Source: Zygosaccharomyces rouxii (Eukaryota > Ascomycota > Saccharomycetes > Saccharomycetales > Saccharomycetaceae). Taken from it: a stretch of 64,000 bases of DNA. Every line of letters begins with the position of its first letter. Positions within the stretch are counted from its first letter, which is position 1. Made by a program: the position numbers and the translations under genes. Shown in pieces: positions 29,901-40,535 of this stretch. The DNA lies in the NCBI RefSeq assembly GCF_000026365.1, contig NC_012992.1, positions 806,001 through 870,000 on the forward strand. Direction: 5' to 3'. Below the pieces are notes generated by a model that did no database searches, was not told the origin of the DNA, and was given only the letters and a program-made list of their open reading frames with translations.

Positions 29901-31114
29901 TGGCTCCCACATCCGTAGTAACTTTAGCGGAAGCTCTTCCGTTATGTAGAAGGTTGAACTACTTATCGATGTTGGGTACGCAATTCGATCTTGCATCTTT
30001 TAAAGCATTGGCAGAAGCGGTTAAGAAATCACCATCCTTAATAACCTTGGATGTGGATTATACCAACATGCCCCAAAATATCAGGAAGAAAGTCTCCTTA
30101 TACACAATGAAGAACGTCGACAACGAGTTGAATAGAGTTAGATCTGATAACGATGGCAGTTCTAATGGTGAAAAAGACCCAATTTCTAGCTTGCAAGGGG
30201 AATTATCCAAATTACTCACAGAAAAGGTTGAAAATGAAGAGCTATACAGCGTGTTAGTTCGGGAATATGTGCAAAAAGTGACCATCGCAAGAAATAAAAT
30301 TGGTACAGTTGTTAAAGATTTGTTTGCCATTAGAATTAAAGGTGAATTATCTGTTGAAGGTAAGGAAACTTTGATCAGATTATGTTTCGTGAACGCAAGT
30401 TTGCAGAAAAGGTTACACCTTTTACAGGAAAGAAATCAGTCAATTGCTAAAAGTCAAAATAACCATTCTACGTCTAAAGTACGCCCAGTTAGTTCTTCTA
30501 CAGGAAAGAGTGCTAATTCGAATACCCCTTTTGTTTCATCAGGTATGGTTTCTCCATCTGGACTAGATCATACAGGTCATTCAGCGCTATTACCGTTTGG
30601 GCGTGCTGAAGTAGAGTCTGATCAGGAACACATACCTCAAGCAGACGATACCATTGAACTTGTAGAAAAAGATGAAAATAAAAACCATATCCATGGCCCA
30701 GTTTATGGTTTAAAGCACAATGAAAGCGTGGATAAGGAACAACTCGGTAACGCTGCGAAGTCTCTAGACACTGATAAGATCAAAGATTATTTGATGGAAT
30801 CAGACATCAGTGAAGTGGTCAACGTCATTGACGAATTGCATAGTCAAGGTTACCATTTGCATGATATCTTCAAAAAGTCTTCCAAGAATTCACCAGATCT
30901 CGACTCTTTATCACCTAGGTTGGCACCGATCAATCCTGGACGTAGCTCTTCAAGCTTGAACAGCAATAGCAGTGATAGAAGCACAAATAAAAAGCGTGAT
31001 TCTATAGCATCCAAACCCTCTACTGACTCTCTGAGAGCCGTCAGAGCGGAGGATGAAGCCATAGATGCTGCCTATGACAATGTCCTCGACAATTTACAGA
31101 GAGAACGGATTTAA
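26924..31114 (+). CDS. MHP1: Mhp1 microtubule-associated protein
   Basis: 1396 residues from ATG 26924 (S. cerevisiae Mhp1, YJL042W, 1398). The N-terminus MIENPEDSEALLRAHKID resembles the Mhp1 start. The first ~650 residues are low-complexity and rich in serine, lysine and asparagine, including KKIGFFKSLFTGKKKK, a histidine/asparagine run and a GGVKYDVRGRPIPHHPRG motif. A conserved folded region at about residues 670-1060 carries leucine-rich-repeat-like segments (LDLTMVPD, LDLGYNDLKD, LDISNNPKMF). The C-terminal tail is serine-rich. Mhp1 is essential in S. cerevisiae and stabilises microtubules. The position next to NSP1 matches YJL042W-YJL041W. Confidence 0.93.
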   Translation: MIENPEDSEALLRAHKIDTLNVDWLINARNLNTDNPGSSETKDARSKSKSKSKSEIKDNASTDSIKERTVSNELPPDDPASPFHINANLPQQRSGEELNDNRGRRNSVMAVPSSVDSSDGSSSMGLRKTKSLSAASPDPGTRTALRRTSVPGAGSNNASPKKEKKIGFFKSLFTGKKKKGSPTSPSPSAPSSRRGTAPSSRRSSITSGTFGFPLARSSTYSAAQGEAYQHENQNHNHNHHQLLHHHDTNTNSAPLKDGSEGITRIKTQATAAEDYNGRDQRLMEFLEYYKAHGYPASAFRKNADSERMEVGAKPSGPGAHFQFGSNSSSSSSRDKTDESEYMRIGGVKYDVRGRPIPHHPRGSSLPPALKSAKESKANNTPDSRSDLNSDSESDLSAPSGSSHKFGSFLKRVTSHGGTSPPNSVSPTRSINRRQFDPSKVKEVPGLENMEPLKHVSFATNTYFNDPPQQICSKNPRKGEVEVKPNGSVVVHKLTPEERRKVLQNSSAGVVVGGSGQLRLLTRTIDGADDDLDPRKEEQMAPGKQQPGSPSSPKVDNDNAIEEGSDCEDEEEEAGHNAQHRNIRKAAAEAAAEARAKGTPSELFRSNNDEEVDVSRMAKRVTIDKPMVSRRSITSNSSLSLSSMASAETDDEILPPPRAKIPHDVVYTRCCHLREILPIPATLKQLTPGSIDPIPLLQLRNPRPSMVEVWSFSDFLSVAPVLCLSLDGVSLSVDMFKIILSSVSGKKGFEKLSLRNTPINEKGWRVLCYFVSKSRDLSALDLTMVPDIKTNVQKPSRSSLKNTIVRMESNSANRSDMNWDLLAASVAAKGGLEEVVISGAQMPAEQFENFIDVACIDTRRLGLAYNNISKEQCRSLAQWLVQSKVTGLDLGYNDLKDKLSSLNDAIWDKVNNKRERNVLRYISLNCTGLEVDAGDVSKTNEVLKLISLLCYCENLKFLDISNNPKMFPHCINTLIDCLPVCAGLTRLHLDYESLAPTSVVTLAEALPLCRRLNYLSMLGTQFDLASFKALAEAVKKSPSLITLDVDYTNMPQNIRKKVSLYTMKNVDNELNRVRSDNDGSSNGEKDPISSLQGELSKLLTEKVENEELYSVLVREYVQKVTIARNKIGTVVKDLFAIRIKGELSVEGKETLIRLCFVNASLQKRLHLLQERNQSIAKSQNNHSTSKVRPVSSSTGKSANSNTPFVSSGMVSPSGLDHTGHSALLPFGRAEVESDQEHIPQADDTIELVEKDENKNHIHGPVYGLKHNESVDKEQLGNAAKSLDTDKIKDYLMESDISEVVNVIDELHSQGYHLHDIFKKSSKNSPDLDSLSPRLAPINPGRSSSSLNSNSSDRSTNKKRDSIASKPSTDSLRAVRAEDEAIDAAYDNVLDNLQRERI

Positions 31115-31404
31115 AAAAAAGAAGTAAAAAGGAGAAAAAAAGCATAGACGCACATTAAAGAATACAATTAAACATTCAAGTCAATGAATCTCAAGCGTTA
31201 AATTAGCACTTTTATATATTTTTACCGCTTATAGTTCTGTAGTACTATACTTCGATGTGATACCCGGACTTGTTTTTTTTTTCCTCTGCTTTCCCTTTCT
31301 ACGCGGTTGAAGATGGAAAATAACCTTTGGACATCAATAAAGAACCGTTGTAGGGGGGTTTAATTCCATCACACCAGTCACACAACAGGCTAGTTGTTTT
31401 CAAA
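31115..31404 (+). promoter_or_regulatory. NSP1 upstream region and 5' UTR exon
   Basis: 290 bp between the MHP1 stop and the NSP1 5' splice site. It must hold the NSP1 promoter and its 5' UTR exon, which ends ...TTTTCAAAA at 31405. A TATATATT stretch lies at 31213-31220. No ORF seen. Confidence 0.5.
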
Positions 31405-34186
31405 AGTATGTTGCTAGATGGTATTTACTTATAGATCTCTTTCTGTGCTATAAATGGTTCTTTTTTCTGTTTTAGAAGGCCTTTTTTAAGTAAGAAATAA
31501 GATCAAATAGAGACAATAATAATAAGAATGTTACTAACGGAGATCTCATCATATTTTTATAGTGAGTTTCAATACACCGAACAAGTCTGAGAACAAGCCT
31601 TTATTCAATTTTTCATCTGGGAACAATGCCAATGGTGCCGGCTTTGGCCTCGGTCAGAATACAAATTCTAATAACAATGGATCTTCTTTCAGTTTTGGTG
31701 CCAACAACGACAATAAGTCCAGTAGCAATGGCACCGGTAATGGATCCTCTGCGTTTACATTTGGCCAAGGAGTAGGTAATAGCGGTTCAGGATTTACTTT
31801 TGGTTCCAACAGTAATAGTACCAGTAATGCAAATCAAGCTACTAAACCTTCATTTAATTTCGGCTCTTCAGGTGCATCTGGGCCATTTTCCAATAACAAT
31901 AATGATAAGAGCAATACTAATCCTCCTTCGTTATTTGGTAGTGGCACATCTACCCTGGGGACATCATCTTCATTAGATAATAAGAGTAACGCAAATTCCG
32001 CACCTTTTGGATCTGGCAAGCCACTATTTGGAGCTACTAATAACCAGCCATTAGAAAAGAAGGAGGAACCAAAGCCAAGTCTTTTTTCAGGTAGTAGTAG
32101 CGCGTTTTCTGCAAATCAAGAGAATAAACCTAGTAATTTTGGATTTTCATTTGGTAAGAATAACGAATCGAATAATAGTACGGGTGGTTTAGGTGCAAGC
32201 TTTGGTAGCACAACCGCCAACACTACCACCACAACCAACAACAACGACAATAATAACAAGACATCTTCATTTAATTTTGGTGGTGGTCCCACGAAAGAAG
32301 GAAATACTGGAGCACCCTCCTTTGGCTTTGGTGGTACAGACAACAAACCAGCGGGTTCACTCTTTGGTAACAAAACAGATTCTAATGATACCACCAAACC
32401 AGCATTTAGCTTTGGAGCAAAAGACGATAATAAACCGGCCTTCAGTTTTGGAGGTGACAAAAAGGATTCCGGTAGTACTGGGTTTTCCTTCAACACTGCC
32501 AGCTCTCAAAGTGAGGAAAAGAAAAAGGAAGAGACTGGTACCAGTACACTTTTCGGTGGAGCAAAACCAAATGCCTTCTCATTTGGCAAACCAGAAGCTA
32601 AGGCCGATGAAAAGAAGGAACCTGAAAAACCTAACTTTACGTTTGACTCTAAGAAGACTGATGAAACTAACCCTGCTGGTGGAGCTAAACCACTCTTTTC
32701 GTTTGGTGCTAAGAAAGATGAATCTGAAAAGAGTTCACAAGAGAGTACTAATAAACCTTCATTTTCATTTGGTGCCAAGCAAGATGAATCTAATAAACCT
32801 GCTGATAACAAACCTGCCTTCAGTTTTGGTGGTGGTCTGAAGAAGGATGAGTCTGATAAACCTGCTGATAAAAAACCTGCATTTAGCTTTGGGGGCGGTT
32901 TAAAGAAAGACGAATCTGAAAAGCCTGCTGATAACAAGCCTGCATTTAGCTTTGGTGGCGGTTTAAAGAAAGACGAATCTGAAAAGCCTGCTGATAACAA
33001 GCCTGCATTTAGCTTTGGTGGCGGTTTAAAGAAAGACGAATCTGAAAAGCCTGCTGATAACAAGCCTGCATTTAGCTTTGGTGGCGGTTTAAAGAAAGAC
33101 GAATCTGAAAAGCCTGCTGATAACAAGCCTGCATTTAGCTTTGATGGAGCTCAAAAGAAGGATGACTCTAATAAAACTGGTGATGATAATAAACCTTCTT
33201 TCAGTTTCGGTGCAACAAAGAAAGACGACACCAACGGAAAACCTGCCTTCAGCTTTGGGGGTCAGAAGGATGAACCTGCTAAAACAGGTGAAGATAAACC
33301 TGCACTTTCTTTTGGTTCCAAAAAAGATGAACAAAAAACTCCTTCGTCTTCTTCCGGGTTTTCTTTTGGCGGTAAGCCAGCAACTGACACTTCGAAACCT
33401 GCTAGCGGGTTTTCTTTCGGCGGTGCTAAGGCAGATGAGAAGGATAAGCCAAAGGACACTGCGACAGGTACTACAACAGCCGGCGGATTTGCATTTGGTG
33501 TAAAGAAGGAGGATGAGAAAAAACCAGAAAACGCAAAGGATGCTGCTGCTTCCAAGACTGAAAGTGATCCATTGAAGACTAAACTCACTGAAGTGGGTCC
33601 AGTGTCTCTCGATAATAAGACACTAGATGATCTAATAACTAAATGGACAGACCAACTGTCCGGATGTGCCACTCACTTCGACGAATACTCTAAGAAGGTG
33701 AATCAATGGGATCAAGCACTAGTCAAAGGTGGTGAGCAAATCAGTCAATTATATTCAGACACCTTAGTCGCTGAACAAACTCAAAATAGGATAGACCAAT
33801 CACTACAATACGTGGAGAGACAACAAGACGATTTAGAGGCTTTCTTAGACAACTATGAAAGGAAAACAGAAACACTGCTGTCCGATGTCCTATTAACAGC
33901 TGGTGGGACTGCCGCCAACAATAATGACCAAAAGAGACAACAAGCATACCGCACCGCTGAAACTTTGGATGAAAACTTGAATTCTCTCTCTTTAAATTTG
34001 TCCTCATTGATTGCAGAAATTAACGAAGTTAGTAACACTTTCAATAAGGCTACTACAATCAACTTAAGTGGTAAAGATGAGAACACTCAATTGGTCAAGC
34101 TTCTAAATTCACATTTAGATGCTTTGAAGTCATTAGACAATAATTCATCCGTTCTTGACCAAAAGATAAAACTCCTTGGAAAATAA
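31405..34186 (+). CDS. NSP1: FG-nucleoporin Nsp1 with intron splitting the start codon
   Basis: Join of 31405 with 31563-34186, giving 874 residues (S. cerevisiae Nsp1, YJL041W, 823). There is no unspliced ATG in frame: the reading frame begins at GTG, 31562. Splicing joins the A at 31405 to TG at 31563-31564, producing CAAAATGAGT and the expected start MSFNTP (S. cerevisiae MNFNTP). Residues 1 to about 640 are FG/FSFG repeats with charged linkers, including five near-identical 21-residue units. The C-terminal ~200 residues, from [18 protein letters not shown], form the coiled-coil domain that joins Nup57/Nup49 and Nup82 complexes in the nuclear pore. Confidence 0.95.
31406..31562 (+). other. 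NSP1: NSP1 intron (157 nt)
   Basis: 5' splice site GTATGT at 31406-31411, canonical branch site TACTAAC at 31532-31538, and 3' splice site TAG ending at 31562. The intron lies between the first and second bases of the start codon. All three signals match the yeast consensus. Confidence 0.92.
32828..33142 (+). repeat. 63-bp tandem array inside NSP1 (5 units)
   Basis: Units at 32828-32890, 32891-32953, 32954-33016, 33017-33079 and 33080-33142, each coding [15 protein letters not shown]. Units 3 to 5 are identical in DNA; unit 2 differs at the third base (GGG for GGT); unit 1 is more diverged. The array stays in frame. Confidence 0.95.
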
Positions 34187-34373
34187 TGTCTGTTGAACCA
34201 TATTAGATTATTTCATGTTTTGTCCATATTTCCTTATTTACTGATTGTATAATAATATTTCGCATGGCAATCAATATTGCCAAGAGTTGTAGATTGTTAG
34301 CTGTCTAACGTTAGAAATTCTACAGTTATCCTTTTTATTTAATGCGAATTCAAATTATCTATCTATTACAATT

Positions 34374-37300
34374 TTAAAATACTTGAGGAAGCTTCTCCTC
34401 CCCATGATAGCCTGTCAATGTACATAACATCACAATCAGTTTTACCATCTGCTTCAATCCTTCAGAGCTTGATACTGAAGGACGATACTTGGAGTTTATA
34501 TCTTTCAAAGCGTCCCTCTTCAATATACCCAAAGAAAGTTTTCTAAACTTCACCAAAAGTTTCTTCACCTCGAAGATTACAGGTTGATTAGAACTGCCCA
34601 TACTTAATAACACAGCCGAAATCAGTTGGAAAACGGGAACGAGTAATTCAAACATAGAAATCCCATCAGTTTCTTTACCCAAAAATAGAGAACTGTCTAA
34701 ACTCACGTTAACTCTTAGTAAATTGGAGCTCTTGACGGACATCTCATCAAAAACTAACTCCAAACCTAAGTCTGGATCTACTTGCAAAAATGAGCAATCT
34801 CCAATAACTTGAAATAATTTGTTTTGTATTAATGCGTGTGCACCATTCTTGCTTTCTGCAATACGAATCAATAGGTAAAGTATACTCTTGAATGCCGTTA
34901 ATTCGTAAAGAAGATCTTCAATACTGATATTTTCAGATGGAGAACATAGTAAAGCGTCAACATTTTTAATGGTACGAATAATCAAAAGTAATTGTGTATT
35001 TCTCACCAGAGAATCGAGTATGAAGTTTTCCTTATTCAAATTACCCAACTGAATGAGAGAATCCAATAGGAAAATGCTAGTAATTCTGTTTGTTCCTTGA
35101 CTATAAATTGCATCATTGCAAATAATTTCCACCAAAACTTCGTAATTCAATTTCAAATCTCGCAATACCTGCTTAGCCAAGTTGGAATCTTTCAACATTC
35201 TAACAAGGTAATTATTGGTTAGAACGTAAAAATCAGATCTGAGAGAAAAGGATGAAAGGGGCGAATTGATACCCTGGACACAAACTTTGAACAGAGTGTA
35301 CAACCTATTATCCACCGTCTGATAATTATCAATAGAAATCCGATCTTTCTGGTAAACGTCATACAAAAACACCGCCAATGAAACCAGCTCTTCTGAAAAT
35401 GAGATATCAAATTCAAGGTAATCATTGATTTTGGGGACCACTGTACCGAAGATTTCCAAGATAAAATTCGAGCGAGTCAAAGGTGAAAGCTCACCATCCG
35501 ATACAATAATTTGAACCAGTTGGACCCAAGAATGCAAAATAGCTAATTGACGTTCCATGAAATACTTGCGACTCAAATAACTTGTTATGCAAGAGCGAAT
35601 AATCGAAGATTCAGTTCGAGCACATTCGACAATACCATCAACCTGAGTCCCATCAGTAACCAGCTGGTTGACCAAAGGTTCCTTCACATAAACCCTCTCA
35701 GACAAATTCATTAAAGACTGAATTTCACTAAAATCAAAAATATTCCCTGAGCAGCATATCTTGAATGTGACTTTTTCCAAATTCAGTGGAAGATTAGCAA
35801 ATAATCTCAATCCCTTTATGGAGTTGTAATCAAGCGGTAAATCCTCAAAATTCAGGCTATCTAGGAAAGAAAATATCTTCGCTGAATAAATGGAGTTGGA
35901 AGTGAGTAAATCGACATGAGAATTGATTTGAGATCTGCGGCCACTCGTAGACAAGCGATGAATCACTAAACTCATATATTGCAGGAAAAAGTTCCTATAA
36001 CCCAGAAAAGAGAGCAAAGATCCAATGGACTCGCTCTGTACAAAATCCTTGATATGTTCAGGGGATTTAGTGTCAAAAAATCTTCCGTCCCAAGAGGTGA
36101 AGCTGTCAATTTGCAGATCGAGCTCAATCAATCTTTCGAATAGCTGCCTCTCTGCGAGGTAGTCTAGTACCACGCCCGAAGTTAAAGGATTCCTGCAAAG
36201 TTTCAAAATGATCTCCAAAGCAGCAGCAGCAAGTCTCATTGGAGCGTAATCAATCCTATCGGCACTCATGGATTGTAGGGAAGATTCTAGAAGTAAAATG
36301 AGAGAGTTCAAAAGTGAAGTCTGGGAACCAATAAATGTCGATAAATCTGGTCCGACTGATAAAATATTGGTAACTTGGAACCCTAAAAGCAAATGTGCCA
36401 CGGTAAACTTTCGACCAGTGTACGATAAGTTGTTGTTGATGAAGTCTAAAACTTCCAATTTGAGTGTCAACATCTCTAGACTTTCAATAGGCCTTTCTAC
36501 CTGAGAAATAAAAGCATCTTTAATTCTAGCGGATTCATCGACTGAATCGAAAATAACTAGCAACTTGTTCTTCACTGTGAGTTGAGTATCTTCACTGGAA
36601 TGACGCAAAGATATCTTATCCAATATCCGTAATGAATTGGAGGCCAGAAGGTAATCATCCACTCCTACGTATAGACCAAAATGCGCAACTGATGGTAAAT
36701 TGAAAAATATAGCATCGTAAAAAGAACGTAGACCATGTAGACCAAAATCCTTGGGTACAAAATAATCACTTCTACCATGTCTCATAAATATAGGCGCCAG
36801 TTCCTCAATATAAGTTTCTTGATAAGTAAGAACGTCATTGATGATTTTAACAGAAAGGTCTATTAATTCTAGTTGATCAGCCCCATGTTCCAAATCGATT
36901 GACAACTGATCAACGCCCACATCTCCAATCTCAAAAAGACACTTGTAAACCTTCTCCGTGAAGATATAGTTAAACGCAGCCGTTGCAGGACATTCCTGAA
37001 TATAAGTGAAGAAATCCTCTGTATCCACCAATTTATCGAGATTAACACCAGCAGCCATTGAGTCTAAGATTACGCTATAATCAAAGGAATACAATGCCTG
37101 TTCAATAATCTGAAGTATGGGAAGTTGGATTGACCTAACGTTCAAAGTATGGTGCAGTTTAGTTGAATGTACAAACACTTCATTGAAGATGTAGTCAAAA
37201 TAAGGCCATACCCCCGCCTTACGGTAATTAGCACCAAGTTTAGTTGGGAATGCCAATTTACCAAATATTATGTGCCCACTATTTTCCTCTTTGGATTCGA

Positions 37301-39398
37301 TGGATATTAATTTATTGAAAAGCTGTAAAAACCCAACAACCTCTGAGAAATTCGTCAAAGAGGAACTGAAAATATCTCTGTAAGAATCTGGCAGAGAAGT
37401 GACAGTTGTGTCTTTAAAGACAAATGAATCCAAAGAATACCAAAATTTGGATCTTTCTGATTCTAGTTTGGGAACCAATTCGCTCAGGGTTTTAAAACAA
37501 GCCCCAATCAGTGGTGTCTCTAGTCGAGCAAACTCAAATAGGATATCACCAAAGAGGTTTGATAATGACTTTTTAACCTCTTCATCAACATTTTGGGCCA
37601 CTGTCCCAACAAGTGTCAATAATGGTGAAATGAAGACAACGGTTTCCTCATTGAGGCCTTCTTCGAATGCAACAGCTGTCAAATCGACTTCTTCTGACTC
37701 TTGCTTTTGTTGCCTTAGTTGTACCTTTTCTGTCAAATTATTGATCTTGGAAATATAATCACTGATACATTGAGCAATTATTTGCCAGGACACACTGTTG
37801 TTGCCGCCAATATAATGATAGACACTCAGGGAATTTTCTGAACCATATGAAAGACTCGAAATCATCAAATAGAAACATGACCTCATGAGGTTATCGGTAC
37901 ATTTAGCGGACCATTCGATAAAGCCATATGCGTTGGATTCTTTATCTTGCCAAAACACTTTCGAAAATTCTGGCCTTGCCGAATAAAAGAAATATATTGT
38001 CAGGAAAAACCTTTCTAAATCTGCCTTCATCGATATGTCGTCCAAGTCAAGATCTTCTCCCGACAACAGAGAATCCTCCTCTGCATCCTTAATCTTGGTT
38101 AACAAAAAGGCACAATCGGCAATTGTTGTTCTTAGTGCTTCATTAAACGTTGAAAGGAAAAACCCTTGAGTCTGTTCAGACAAGACAACGCGTTGGAAAC
38201 TATTACTAACACTACCATTACCCCTGTTTGTATTCTCAGTGTTAACGATAAAATTGTTATTCTGTTGCAACTCTCTTTCATTGTCAAGCAATTGTTTCGG
38301 TACTAACCTGGGGATGTGTCTTTCTAAAAGCGATCTCAAGTCGTAAAAGAGATCCATACTTTTATCCTTTTCCACCTCTGAAGTATCAGCTGCAAAGACC
38401 AACAACTGTTCGATAGCCCCCAATTCAACTGCTGCAGTCATTGGTTCATCAACATCTCTAGGAAAATCATAAAGATCCGCTCTCTTTGTTGGATCCAATT
38501 TACACCATCCAATGAAATATGCTAAGAACACAAAGATTAATGCGACTTTGACTGGTTTTGCATAGATGGATTCATTTTTCAATTCCTTAATGAAATGCGA
38601 ATGGAGCTCCTTCACTTCCGAATCCTGGAAGTTGTGTAACTCATGGAATGCATGTAGTATTGCTGGTAAGTAATATATTATGAAAAAATCGTTTGCATCA
38701 AGTTCAGATGCAACATTTAATATCTGTAAAATGTAGTCCTTCTTCAGTAGTGTTTTATTGTCGACCAATCCATAAAGGATTTGACTCAAAACGTCGTATT
38801 CTCTCAGTAAGAAATCCCTTTTAAATTTCACGTTTTGTTGAAACAATGCAGTGTAGTTATCCAATATCTGAGCTCTATTAACAAACTGTTTAATATCTGC
38901 CAATTGAACATGTATGAACTTGAATGATTCCAAAATTTTAGATGCTAGAATCCCATTAGAATTCAATTTCTTGTAAACTGGACTATCAGCATCTGCACAG
39001 TTAACAATAAACGCAACGATTTGTAAAATAAATTGCCTTCTTAAAAAATATTGAATCTTACCAGCACTGACTAAGGATACCTCATCATCATTTTCTTCAT
39101 CACCTGTAGAAGGATCAGATAAAATTAATTCACAAACCACTAATTCATCGAGGTTCAATTCATCGGATAAATTTATAGCTGCTACCATAAACTGTTCATT
39201 TACCTTGTAAGTATTCCCATTTTCCAATGTGAATTCTCCCTTTTCCAATTGGGACCTACTATTGGCATTCTTCAATTTGTTCTCATTAAGATTTAAATTT
39301 TGTAAATCTGTTAAAAGTTCTTGAAATAATGATTCATCAAAGCTTCCTGATTCAATGGAATAATATAGAGATTGAAAATCTGTAGCAGACCACCTCAT
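34374..39398 (-). CDS. NUP192: Nup192 inner-ring nucleoporin
   Basis: 1674 residues (S. cerevisiae Nup192, YJL039C, 1683), the largest structural scaffold nucleoporin of the inner ring, binding Nic96 and Nup53/Nup59. The N-terminus [18 protein letters not shown] and many internal blocks ([68 protein letters not shown]) agree with the family, and the end [16 protein letters not shown] matches the S. cerevisiae C-terminus. It is helical throughout and lacks FG repeats. It converges with NSP1 (188 bp apart), so two pore subunits that meet through Nic96 are adjacent, as in S. cerevisiae. Confidence 0.98.
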   Translation of the reverse strand: MRWSATDFQSLYYSIESGSFDESLFQELLTDLQNLNLNENKLKNANSRSQLEKGEFTLENGNTYKVNEQFMVAAINLSDELNLDELVVCELILSDPSTGDEENDDEVSLVSAGKIQYFLRRQFILQIVAFIVNCADADSPVYKKLNSNGILASKILESFKFIHVQLADIKQFVNRAQILDNYTALFQQNVKFKRDFLLREYDVLSQILYGLVDNKTLLKKDYILQILNVASELDANDFFIIYYLPAILHAFHELHNFQDSEVKELHSHFIKELKNESIYAKPVKVALIFVFLAYFIGWCKLDPTKRADLYDFPRDVDEPMTAAVELGAIEQLLVFAADTSEVEKDKSMDLFYDLRSLLERHIPRLVPKQLLDNERELQQNNNFIVNTENTNRGNGSVSNSFQRVVLSEQTQGFFLSTFNEALRTTIADCAFLLTKIKDAEEDSLLSGEDLDLDDISMKADLERFFLTIYFFYSARPEFSKVFWQDKESNAYGFIEWSAKCTDNLMRSCFYLMISSLSYGSENSLSVYHYIGGNNSVSWQIIAQCISDYISKINNLTEKVQLRQQKQESEEVDLTAVAFEEGLNEETVVFISPLLTLVGTVAQNVDEEVKKSLSNLFGDILFEFARLETPLIGACFKTLSELVPKLESERSKFWYSLDSFVFKDTTVTSLPDSYRDIFSSSLTNFSEVVGFLQLFNKLISIESKEENSGHIIFGKLAFPTKLGANYRKAGVWPYFDYIFNEVFVHSTKLHHTLNVRSIQLPILQIIEQALYSFDYSVILDSMAAGVNLDKLVDTEDFFTYIQECPATAAFNYIFTEKVYKCLFEIGDVGVDQLSIDLEHGADQLELIDLSVKIINDVLTYQETYIEELAPIFMRHGRSDYFVPKDFGLHGLRSFYDAIFFNLPSVAHFGLYVGVDDYLLASNSLRILDKISLRHSSEDTQLTVKNKLLVIFDSVDESARIKDAFISQVERPIESLEMLTLKLEVLDFINNNLSYTGRKFTVAHLLLGFQVTNILSVGPDLSTFIGSQTSLLNSLILLLESSLQSMSADRIDYAPMRLAAAALEIILKLCRNPLTSGVVLDYLAERQLFERLIELDLQIDSFTSWDGRFFDTKSPEHIKDFVQSESIGSLLSFLGYRNFFLQYMSLVIHRLSTSGRRSQINSHVDLLTSNSIYSAKIFSFLDSLNFEDLPLDYNSIKGLRLFANLPLNLEKVTFKICCSGNIFDFSEIQSLMNLSERVYVKEPLVNQLVTDGTQVDGIVECARTESSIIRSCITSYLSRKYFMERQLAILHSWVQLVQIIVSDGELSPLTRSNFILEIFGTVVPKINDYLEFDISFSEELVSLAVFLYDVYQKDRISIDNYQTVDNRLYTLFKVCVQGINSPLSSFSLRSDFYVLTNNYLVRMLKDSNLAKQVLRDLKLNYEVLVEIICNDAIYSQGTNRITSIFLLDSLIQLGNLNKENFILDSLVRNTQLLLIIRTIKNVDALLCSPSENISIEDLLYELTAFKSILYLLIRIAESKNGAHALIQNKLFQVIGDCSFLQVDPDLGLELVFDEMSVKSSNLLRVNVSLDSSLFLGKETDGISMFELLVPVFQLISAVLLSMGSSNQPVIFEVKKLLVKFRKLSLGILKRDALKDINSKYRPSVSSSEGLKQMVKLIVMLCTLTGYHGEEKLPQVF

Positions 39399-39963
39399 GA
39401 CAAATGAATGGACCTACAGTAGCCTCTTATTTCTCTCTTTAATGTAGTATCTTAACGGTGTTCATCTTGTTAACTGATCTTTAAAGCGAGTTAAAGTGAA
39501 AAATTTGCCAATAATGAAGAAAAGGTCACTACAATCGAACATTTAAAGATTGACGTACCCCAGAAAGATTTATAGAGGATGCGATGGCGATACATGAATT
39601 CTACATACAGGATTTCCTCGAGGAACTACAAGGTGGTTCTTTCCTGTAGTCTATTCTTGACATTTTAACGTGTATTGTATTGATGCGAACCATTATAAGA
39701 ATCCCCTACATATACTCAAGAACTCTTGAAAGCTCACCATTGCTTGAAATCTAATCTTAACAAGAGAGTGTCTGAAGTATTGTTTGCAATTTTAGTTCAG
39801 GTATTCACGTTTATCGGGAACTCGAACTGTCAGTCTACATAGAAGACATGCGAATCAAGCTTGAAAGTCGATTATTAGTTCACAACCAAGGCACATACCT
39901 ACAGAGACATGGCCCATCTAATACCAATTTGATAAATCCATTAAAAATTTACAAAAATATAAT
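39399..39963. other. NUP192 upstream / tRNA downstream region
   Basis: 565 bp without a supported gene. Contains a perfect 12-bp palindrome TTCCTCGAGGAA (39614-39625), directly followed by an imperfect hairpin ACTACAAGG/CCTGTAGT (39625-39650), and a T-run on the minus strand (39953-39957) that can end Pol III transcription of the tRNA pair. No LTR remnant was recognised. Confidence 0.45.
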
Positions 39964-40035
39964 CTCCGCGACGGGGAATTGAACCCCGATCTGGCACGCG
40001 ACAAGCGCCCATTCTAACCATTAAACTATCACGGA
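39964..40035 (-). tRNA. tD(GUC): tRNA-Asp(GUC)
   Basis: 72 nt on the minus strand. Acceptor TCCGTGA pairs with TCGCGGA with G discriminator; D arm TAGTTTAATGGTTAGAATGGG; anticodon loop CTTGTCGC with GTC; T arm GGGGTTCAATTCCCC. No intron. It differs very little from the S. cerevisiae gene. It lies 16 nt downstream of tRNA-Arg(UCU) on the same strand. Confidence 0.98.
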
Positions 40036-40051
40036 TAAATGAGAAGAAACG

Positions 40052-40123
40052 AGCTCATGGCGGGGGTCGAACCCACAATCTTCTGATTAGAAGTCAGACG
40101 CGTTGCCATTACGCCACACGAGC
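40052..40123 (-). tRNA. tR(UCU): tRNA-Arg(UCU)
   Basis: 72 nt on the minus strand. Acceptor GCTCGTG with CATGAGC (one G-U pair); D arm GGCGTAATGGCAACGC; anticodon loop CTTCTAAT with TCT; T arm GTGGGTTCGACCCCC. No intron. No T-run separates it from the downstream tRNA-Asp, so the two probably form one dimeric Pol III transcript, as described for the tRNA-Arg/tRNA-Asp pairs of S. cerevisiae. Confidence 0.97.
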
Positions 40124-40285
40124 TATTTGTTTCTTGCTGATGGAAGAAGAAGAGTAAACACCTGATGAGCTAAGGAAGGTCATCATTATCTATCATCTTA
40201 GAATACAAGTTTTACGTACCTAAGATACGGTTAATCTTCTAGGCTTTTACTACGCAAAGATATGAAAACGAGTGAAGATTCAACC

Positions 40286-40510
40286 ATGAATCGATTTCTA
40301 CTTCTTACAAGTGCATTTATCTATTATATCATATGGCTACTCTTACCAGTATTTGAATTGGATGGTAAAACTGCGCTTTTCCCGCTACCGAGTGCTTATG
40401 CAGTTTATTTACCTATTATGCTTTTAATCATAGGATTTACTCTTATAGGTACATTTTTAGGATCTCTATTACTATTTAATAATGAAATAGAACTCGTTAC
40501 GAAATCATGA
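40286..40510 (+). CDS. Dpm2-like small membrane protein
   Basis: 74 residues from ATG 40286 with two predicted membrane helices at about residues 4-20 and 40-62. The YYIIWLLLPVFELDG segment and FPLPSAYAVYLPI motif resemble DPM2, the small regulatory subunit of dolichol-phosphate-mannose synthase/GPI-GlcNAc transferase in animals (FLPRAYAVAIP in human), and the uncharacterised S. cerevisiae YIL102C-A. An upstream in-frame ATG at 40262 would give 82 residues; I prefer 40286 because it aligns with the YIL102C-A start and has A at -3. Whether it regulates a glycosyltransferase in yeast is unknown. It converges with SRP102, separated by 25 bp. Confidence 0.8.
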   Translation: MNRFLLLTSAFIYYIIWLLLPVFELDGKTALFPLPSAYAVYLPIMLLIIGFTLIGTFLGSLLLFNNEIELVTKS

Positions 40511-40535
40511 ATACCAAGATGCAAAAAGAATTAAG

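Noticed and set aside
31562..31564. GTG as the NSP1 start codon
   Set aside because: Non-ATG starts are rare in yeast nuclear genes, and the splice signals create ATG at the same place.
32506..33126. 206-codon open frame antisense to NSP1 with its own internal repeats
   Set aside because: It is the mirror of the 63-bp tandem array; periodic codons keep the opposite strand open. NSP1 in the other strand is unambiguous.
32828..33142. Regular tandem repeats resembling a CRISPR array
   Set aside because: There are no spacers, the units are in frame with Nsp1 FSFG repeats, and the genome is eukaryotic.
39420..39960. Possible solo LTR next to the tRNA pair
   Set aside because: No terminal TG...CA-type repeat, target-site duplication or LTR-like sequence could be identified.
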